A stretch of 64,000 nt of DNA from Vulcanimicrobiota bacterium (GTDB lineage: Bacteria; Vulcanimicrobiota; Xenobia; Xenobiales; JADMJV01), in NCBI GenBank assembly GCA_017307785.1, contig JAFKGI010000019.1, positions 1 to 64,000 of the forward strand. Reading direction: 5' to 3'. Made by a program: the position numbers and the translations under genes. Shown in pieces: positions 60,301 to 64,000 of the stretch (position 1 is its first letter; each line of letters opens with the position of its first letter). Under the pieces are notes generated by a model that was given only the letters and a program-made list of their open reading frames with translations, did no database searches and had not been told where the DNA came from.

Positions 60301-63016
60301 CCTCTACAACAGCGCCAGCAACCTGGGCAGTTCGGTCACCAACATGGCCGGCAAAGCCTACAACAGCGTCACCGACACCCTCGGCAGCTGGAGCAACAGC
60401 GCCTACAATACGGTCGCCAACACCGCCGGCAGCCTCTACAACTCGGCCAGCAACCTCGGCAGTTCGGTGACCAACATGGCCGGCAAAGCCTACAACAGCG
60501 TTACCGACACCCTCGGCAGCTGGAGCAACAGCGCCTACAACACGGTTGCCAACACCGCCGGCAGTCTCTACAACTCGGCCAGCAGCCTGGGCAGCTCGGT
60601 GACCAATATGGCCGGCAAGGCTTACAACAGCGTCACCGACACCCTCGGCAGTTGGAGCAACAGCGCCTACAATACGGTGTCTAGCGCAGCCGGCTCGGTG
60701 ACCAACATGGCAGGGAAAGCCTATACCAGTGTCACCGATACCCTCGGCAGTTGGGGGAACAAGGCTTACAACACCATTTCCAACGCGGCCGGCAGCGTAA
60801 GCAGCGCCGCCGGCAGTGCCTGGACCGGCATCAGCAACGCCGCCGGCAGCGTGGGCACCGGTATCAGCAATATGATGGGCAGCGCCAGCACCAGTATCAC
60901 CGATACTCTTGGCAGTTGGGGTAACAAGGCATACAACACCATTTCCAATGCCGCCGGCAGCGTAAGCAGCGCCGCGGGTAGTGCCTGGACCGGCATCAGC
61001 AACGCCGCCGGCAGCGTGGGCACCGGTATCAGCAACATGATGGGCAGCGCCAGCACCAGTATCACCGATACCCTGGGTAGCTGGGGCAACAAGGCTTACA
61101 ACACCATTTCCAATGCAGCCGGCAGCGTAAGCAGCGCCGCGGGCAGCGCCTGGACCGGCATCAGCAACGCCGCGGGCAGCGTGGGCACGGGCATCTCGAA
61201 TATGGCCGACAATGCCTGGGGCAACGTCAAAAGCGCGGTGGGCTCGGTGGGCACGACTCTCAGCGGCTGGGGCAATTCCGCGATGACGACGGTCAGCAAC
61301 GCCGCCGGCAGCGTGGGAACCGGCATCAGCAACGCCGCCGGCGAGGCCTGGGGATCCGTAAAAAGCGCGGTCGGCTCGCTCGGTAGCTGGGGCAATACGG
61401 GTTCCACCACCGTGAACGGTTCCAGTGGAGGCGGCAACCTGGGTAACCTGAGTGGCGTGGCCGACAGCATGAGCCGCAACACGGCCGGCAGCCTGGGCAA
61501 TCTGGGTCTCAGTGAACGGACCAGCAGCAACCTGGGCGGCCTGGGCAGTGGCACCAGCCTGGGCAACAGCATCCCCGGCGGCCAAACCACCGGCCTGACG
61601 AGCAACCCGACCGCGCTGGGCAGCACCGGTCTGACCCAGAGCTTGACCAACCGTAGCGAAAGCTCGCTTGGAAACTTCCCCGGCTTGAACACGAATTTGG
61701 GCAGCAGCCTGCCCTCTAAAAGCACGGAAACAAACATCCCCGTTGTGCGCTCGACCGACAGCCCCAGCAACCTTCCGACTTCCCTTGGAAATCGCGCGGA
61801 CAGTCCCGTCAGCTCCGTCCCGACCGCTGCCCCCAGCAATCGCACCGAAAGCGCCGCCCCTTCCGCAGCGCCCGCCACTGCTACGCCGGAGACCCCCAGG
61901 CAGCCCGTCACTCCGCCTTCGGGGCCGGTGAGCGAAGCGGCTCGCCCCATGACCGAAGCCGCACCCAGCCCGCGCCCGGAAGCGGCAGATCCCTCGACCC
62001 CCGCTCCCACTCGCGCCGAAGCCAGCGAACCGGGCCGCGTCCTTGAAGCACCGGCTACTCCCCGACCACGCCCGGTTGCACCCGAAGCGATGCCTTCTTC
62101 CAGCCCGGAGGTTGCAGTCCAACCGACCAGGCAGTCGCCTGCTCTGCAATCCACTTCCTCTGTCGAGCGCTCGACCCCATCGGCGGCGACCACCGAGGGA
62201 GTCGCCAGCAAGGCCGCTTCCAGCCCCCTGACCAACGCGGTGGAATCGCGCCCGGCCAGTCTGCCCGCTCCTGCCCCGTCCGAGCGCGGCTACGGCAGCG
62301 GAGCCTCCAGCTCCGGTGGATCCAGCCAGGTCGAATCGTTCTCTTCTTCGCAAGGCCCCAGAACTAGCGAACCGCAGCGCGCCCCCCAACCCACGCCTCC
62401 CCCGCACGTTCCGGCTCCGCTGGCCGGCGAAACGGCACCGCCTCCTCCCAATGCGGCGGCTCAGGAGAATGCCGCGGCGAGCGTGCGCTCGTCCGCGGGA
62501 GCCACCGGGCAACCGGTCGTGAAAGCCAATCCAGAAGTTCAATTGACGGCTGCCGAGACGGCCGAAGTCGGCCCCAACCCACGACAGATTACGGCTGCAC
62601 GGGCAGCCGGCGGCTCTAACCTCGGCCAGCAGGACGGCCAGCAAGAGCAGCGGGCGCAGGCCGAACGCGAGACCAAGGAAGCCGCCAAAGAGGCCGACAA
62701 AGCCGAAAAACGCGAGACCAAGAGCCGCGACCAGCAAAAACAAGAGTCCGAAACGCAGCGTAAGCAGACTCAGCAGCAGCAACAGCAGCAGCGAGCGCAG
62801 CAGCGTTCGGCGGCGGCCGGCGCCAAGAAGCCCAAGGAAGAGCAAAAACCCAAGTCGCACAATCCGGCCAACGAAACCAAGACCAATCAGGACGAGCTGC
62901 AGGACGAACCATGCGCGCACTGCGGTTACGCCCTGGGGGCGTCGCACCGGGAGATCCCCTGCCCCTGCTGCGGTCATCAGCGTAAGCCAAGCCAGCCGAC
63001 CCCCGAGGAATTTTAG
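57326..63016 (+). CDS. Giant 11-residue-repeat protein with C-terminal zinc ribbon
   Basis: 1896 residues, no signal peptide. Order: Ser/Lys-rich head (1-~60), Pro/Ala/Gln-rich region with 21-residue repeats like KAENQPQQPVAQTPQPSP (~360-510), then ~850 residues (~530-1380) of 11-residue units such as VSNTASNAYNS and VSNTVSNVASN with periodic 15-residue units (VSNTLGSWSNKAYNT); next a Gly/Ser/Asn tail, Pro-rich stretch, a Gln-rich coiled segment (KQTQQQQQQQRAQQR) and CAHC...CPCC zinc ribbon at the end. 11- and 15-residue periods keep an amphipathic helix or right-handed coiled coil, as in LEA proteins and perilipins, but here with N/S/T instead of K/E. Function unknown; a surface- or membrane-associated filament is one guess. 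Confidence 0.8.
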   Translation: MSTSRSVTSSKSSSSSHTSSKRKTTSSRSHSAVKAKKATPPVHKSRDVSHISKEAHDIPEKSEERNSHLSAMQSAFKTPKKGPQAIRKLSSTGSQSKVQTRMRESSRTAAAQAKVTQPYKAAVAQRPDAPLTRFPGDRSHPQPSMAPVVSPKTEATEKPKAPAPRQPQGAGPLVPPEPQMRTQPVKAKEPEPIKVKPLEGLRPSEGLRPLDGRFPGDTRGVATPKPAVAPPAATEKPAAEKTSAEKPAEEKPAAEKPAGAIQEIAQQFQMSMGKLAQMLPSAQLPGAGPKQQPHDPRPVGGPRPGLTGPQPHSGVRSPTPQSKTPGAFPAPQQPAARSTPPPRPLLGQSPQAPAVPQSQRPVAQAPQTPALAPKAENQPQRPVAQAPQPPAAPPVAPRSENQPQRPVAQTPQAPAAQPKAENRPQQPVAQAPQASPAAPKAENQPQQPVAQTPQPSPAAPKAENQPQQPVAQTPQPSPAAPKAENQPQQPATQVPNSESQPKPAEQPAPPKNAPPPEPEKPKTPEKSGVLDTVGGWASSAWNSVSNTTAEVTGKVTSAASDAVTGTVNRVSNTVGGWANSASNTVSNVASNVSNTATNAYNSVSNTVSNVASNVSNTASNAYNSVSNTVSNVASNVSNTASNAYNKVSDTLGSWSNKAYNTVSDTASNAYNAVSNTASNVASSVSNTASNAYNSVSSTLGNWSNKAYNTVSNTASNAYNAVSTTVSNVATNVSNTASNAYNSVSNTVSNVASNVSNTASNAYNSVSNTLGSWSNKAYNTASNVVSNVSDTVGKTYNSVTDTLGGWTNKAYNTVANTASNAYNSASNTVSNAYNSVSSTVSNVASNVSNTASNAYNSVSNTLGSWSNKAYNTVSNVASNVSNTASNAYNSVTDTLGSWSNKAYNTVANTASNAYNTASNAVSSVASNVSDLAGRAYNTVSNTAGSLYNSASNTVSNLGSSVSNMAGKAYNSVTDTLGSWSNKAYNTVADTAGSLYNSASNLGSSVTNMAGKAYNSVTDTLGSWSNSAYNTVANTAGSLYNSASNLGSSVTNMAGKAYNSVTDTLGSWSNSAYNTVANTAGSLYNSASSLGSSVTNMAGKAYNSVTDTLGSWSNSAYNTVSSAAGSVTNMAGKAYTSVTDTLGSWGNKAYNTISNAAGSVSSAAGSAWTGISNAAGSVGTGISNMMGSASTSITDTLGSWGNKAYNTISNAAGSVSSAAGSAWTGISNAAGSVGTGISNMMGSASTSITDTLGSWGNKAYNTISNAAGSVSSAAGSAWTGISNAAGSVGTGISNMADNAWGNVKSAVGSVGTTLSGWGNSAMTTVSNAAGSVGTGISNAAGEAWGSVKSAVGSLGSWGNTGSTTVNGSSGGGNLGNLSGVADSMSRNTAGSLGNLGLSERTSSNLGGLGSGTSLGNSIPGGQTTGLTSNPTALGSTGLTQSLTNRSESSLGNFPGLNTNLGSSLPSKSTETNIPVVRSTDSPSNLPTSLGNRADSPVSSVPTAAPSNRTESAAPSAAPATATPETPRQPVTPPSGPVSEAARPMTEAAPSPRPEAADPSTPAPTRAEASEPGRVLEAPATPRPRPVAPEAMPSSSPEVAVQPTRQSPALQSTSSVERSTPSAATTEGVASKAASSPLTNAVESRPASLPAPAPSERGYGSGASSSGGSSQVESFSSSQGPRTSEPQRAPQPTPPPHVPAPLAGETAPPPPNAAAQENAAASVRSSAGATGQPVVKANPEVQLTAAETAEVGPNPRQITAARAAGGSNLGQQDGQQEQRAQAERETKEAAKEADKAEKRETKSRDQQKQESETQRKQTQQQQQQQRAQQRSAAAGAKKPKEEQKPKSHNPANETKTNQDELQDEPCAHCGYALGASHREIPCPCCGHQRKPSQPTPEEF
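58640..58800 (+). repeat. 63-bp tandem repeat, Pro/Gln-rich coding
   Basis: Near-identical units encoding PKAENQPQQPVAQTPQPSPAA, about two and a half perfect copies preceded by more diverged ones from ~58430. Confidence 0.8.
60229..60756 (+). repeat. 132-bp tandem repeat (4 x 11 codons)
   Basis: The sequence CAACAGCGTCACCGACAC starts at 60229, 60361, 60493 (one change) and 60625, exactly 132 bp apart. Each unit encodes 44 residues ending in VTNMAGKAY. Confidence 0.9.
60872..61201 (+). repeat. 165-bp tandem repeat (5 x 11 codons)
   Basis: ATGATGGGCAGCGCCAGCAC recurs at 60872 and 61037, 165 bp apart; units encode 55 residues (MMGSASTSITDTLGSW...GTGISN). Third-copy remnants extend to ~61200. 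Confidence 0.9.
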
Positions 63017-63037
63017 GTTTCTGTCAGGGTCCCGGCG

Positions 63038-63043
63038 TAGAGT
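63038..63043 (+). promoter_or_regulatory. Leaderless-type -10 (TAGAGT)
   Basis: TAGAGT at -12 to -7 from ATG 63050, no SD present. Confidence 0.45.
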
Positions 63044-63049
63044 CGGGAC

Positions 63050-63772
63050 ATGAACTTGTTGTCCATCGGCTCTACCCTCTCACCCTATCGCGCGGCCATT
63101 CGTTCGCCGCGCGTCGAAAGCGTCGAACGCGGTTATGGCGCGGTCACTCATCAGAGGGTGGCCACCGAGGTAGACTCGCTGTCGCTTCAGACCAAGATGG
63201 ATCTGTCTCAGAAGGCTCAGGTGCTGCCGCCTCCCCCACCAGCCGAGACCAAACGCAAGCCAACTCTTCCTCCGAAAAAGCAAGAACAGCGGGTATCCGG
63301 TTCGGACTTCACCGGTCGCACCTGCGTCGGAAGCCTGCACGGGCCGCTCTTGATGGAAGATCCTCAGATGGAGCTGGAGACGGAATCCAAACCGGCCGGT
63401 TTCCAGTCGGTCGACTTCGTTTTTGACAACGACAAAGACTTCGCCCCGATGCGCGGTGCCAGCCTGGCACTGGCCGCTCTGGAACCCTCCGTCCTGCACG
63501 CCCCCGGCCAGGACAAACCACTGGCCACGGTGCCCTCCAGTGACTCCAACTTCGCTTACTTTGGTGTGCGCAACGGCCAGGCCGTGATCGTCCAGCAGTT
63601 CCACGAGCCCCAGCCCGAGGCGCGCGAATCCAGCCAGGTTCGCCTACCCAACGGTCAGGTCGCCACGATTCTACGTGGCGCCGACGACCAGATGCAGCTT
63701 TCCATCCACCTGCCGGCCTCCAGCCTGGACGAACTGGCCAGTTGGGGACGCAGCCTGCTGGCCATCGCCTAG
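63050..63772 (+). CDS. Unknown protein next to the repeat giant
   Basis: 240 residues, no signal peptide. Pro/Lys-rich middle (LPPPPPAETKRKPTLPPKKQEQR), then a mixed domain (FTGRTCVGSLHGPLLMEDPQMELE; FAYFGVRNGQAVIVQQFHE). Unrecognised. The 33-bp gap after the repeat giant and the shared Pro-rich style hint that the two act together, but a leaderless -10 suggests its own promoter. Confidence 0.65.
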   Translation: MNLLSIGSTLSPYRAAIRSPRVESVERGYGAVTHQRVATEVDSLSLQTKMDLSQKAQVLPPPPPAETKRKPTLPPKKQEQRVSGSDFTGRTCVGSLHGPLLMEDPQMELETESKPAGFQSVDFVFDNDKDFAPMRGASLALAALEPSVLHAPGQDKPLATVPSSDSNFAYFGVRNGQAVIVQQFHEPQPEARESSQVRLPNGQVATILRGADDQMQLSIHLPASSLDELASWGRSLLAIA

Positions 63773-63841
63773 CCCACATCGCGTGCCACACCATCGATGA
63801 CAATCAAACGTTAGGGCACGCTACTCCGTTGGTCCCCAACA

Positions 63842-63872
63842 CGTGTTCGGACGCTTCGCTTTCCCGAACACG
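63842..63872. terminator. Hairpin between convergent genes
   Basis: CGTGTTCGG and CCGAACACG pair around 13 bases, between the converging ends of the 63050 gene and the partial gene at 63883. GGTGTTT follows on the plus strand; the T run is weak. Confidence 0.5.
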
Positions 63873-63882
63873 GTGTTTGAGA

Positions 63883-64000
63883 CTAGGGCGCGATTCGCTC
63901 CAGGTCGAGTTGGACCGTTTCTTCATTGCCGGTCAGCCAGATCTGACCGTCCTGAATCATACAATGCAATTTCATGTCTCGGTCGGCCAGTCGGGCTAAA
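63883..64000 (-). CDS. C-terminal end of a gene leaving the window
   Basis: The last 38 codons of a minus-strand gene: ...DRDMKLHCMIQDGQIWLTG then a short acidic end QLDLERIAP and TAG at 63883-63885. Reading frame is open to the window edge; the sense is a beta-hairpin-rich C-terminus. Family cannot be named from this piece. Confidence 0.6.
   Translation of the reverse strand, partial: LARLADRDMKLHCMIQDGQIWLTGNEETVQLDLERIAP

Noticed and set aside
58397..62977. A 1526-codon open frame antisense to the repeat giant
   Set aside because: It is Gly/Val/Ala-rich with no domain and arises because the sense strand's codon usage (GCC, AAC, AGC) avoids stops in reverse. The sense frame carries the repeats and the zinc ribbon.
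63742..63999. An 85-codon plus-strand frame at the window end
   Set aside because: The minus strand here holds a plausible C-terminus with a normal stop at 63883, while the plus frame has no SD, no -10 box and odd composition.

Overview
The window looks like a chromosomal segment of a GC-rich, diderm bacterium. An Omp85-type beta-barrel, several lipoproteins and many signal peptides imply an outer membrane. House-keeping genes (metG, gnd, a 6-phosphofructokinase, a Bcr-type efflux pump) are mixed with a large share of unrecognised or oddly built proteins. FHA/BTAD regulators, a eukaryote-like Ser/Thr kinase, many pseudopilins, EF-hand proteins and a C-terminal sorting signal fit a deep, poorly sampled phylum better than a familiar proteobacterium, but I cannot assign the lineage. 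I see no tRNA, rRNA, CRISPR array, insertion sequence or phage module.

Layout. 0.1-6.5 kb: a truncated-looking FHA/BTAD regulator faces an operon, read leftwards, of three pseudopilin-like proteins, a PilZ-like protein and a membrane Ser/Thr kinase. 6.7-10.8 kb: Rpn-type nuclease, Bcr efflux pump, an unknown protein, an Omp85 barrel. 10.8-16.4 kb: a second leftward pseudopilin set, ending in a membrane protein that carries an FlhA/SctV C-terminal export domain and a C2H2 zinc-finger motif. 16.6-24.6 kb: EF-hand-like protein, DedA-rhodanese fusion, two TerB/ABM-type genes, a soluble PilC/GspF-like protein with TPRs, gnd, TPR protein, and a surface protein with a C-terminal sorting tail. 24.7-29 kb: a small ORF and a 1350-residue Ig-like-repeat lipoprotein. 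29-33.8 kb: two small anchored proteins, an esterase-fold protein, metG, a secreted rhodanese with an in-frame TGA, a PadR regulator and a VOC protein. 33.9-47.2 kb: DUF1272 protein, three GHKL/HSP90-like proteins (one of 1369 residues), an ankyrin/receiver protein, and a calpain-like protease with an EF-hand. 47.2-57.2 kb: hybrid histidine kinase, M1 aminopeptidase, intact FHA/BTAD regulator, Asn/Tyr-rich secreted protein, Ntn-like protein, ArsC-like protein, deaminase, DUF2293, TerB, PDZ protein, pfkA. 57.3-64 kb: an 1896-residue protein built of 11-residue repeats with a zinc ribbon, an unknown protein, and the end of a gene running off the window.

The strongest new observation is at 32496-32840. 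A secreted, PspE-like rhodanese has TGA exactly where the catalytic cysteine belongs; the reading frame then continues through the rest of the rhodanese fold to a normal stop, and a potential SECIS-like hairpin follows the TGA. This is what a selenocysteine rhodanese would look like. A 16-bp perfect palindrome separates it from a divergent PadR gene.

A second window-wide pattern is that many first genes lack a Shine-Dalgarno sequence and instead have TAnnnT at exactly -12 to -7 from the start codon, as expected for leaderless mRNAs.
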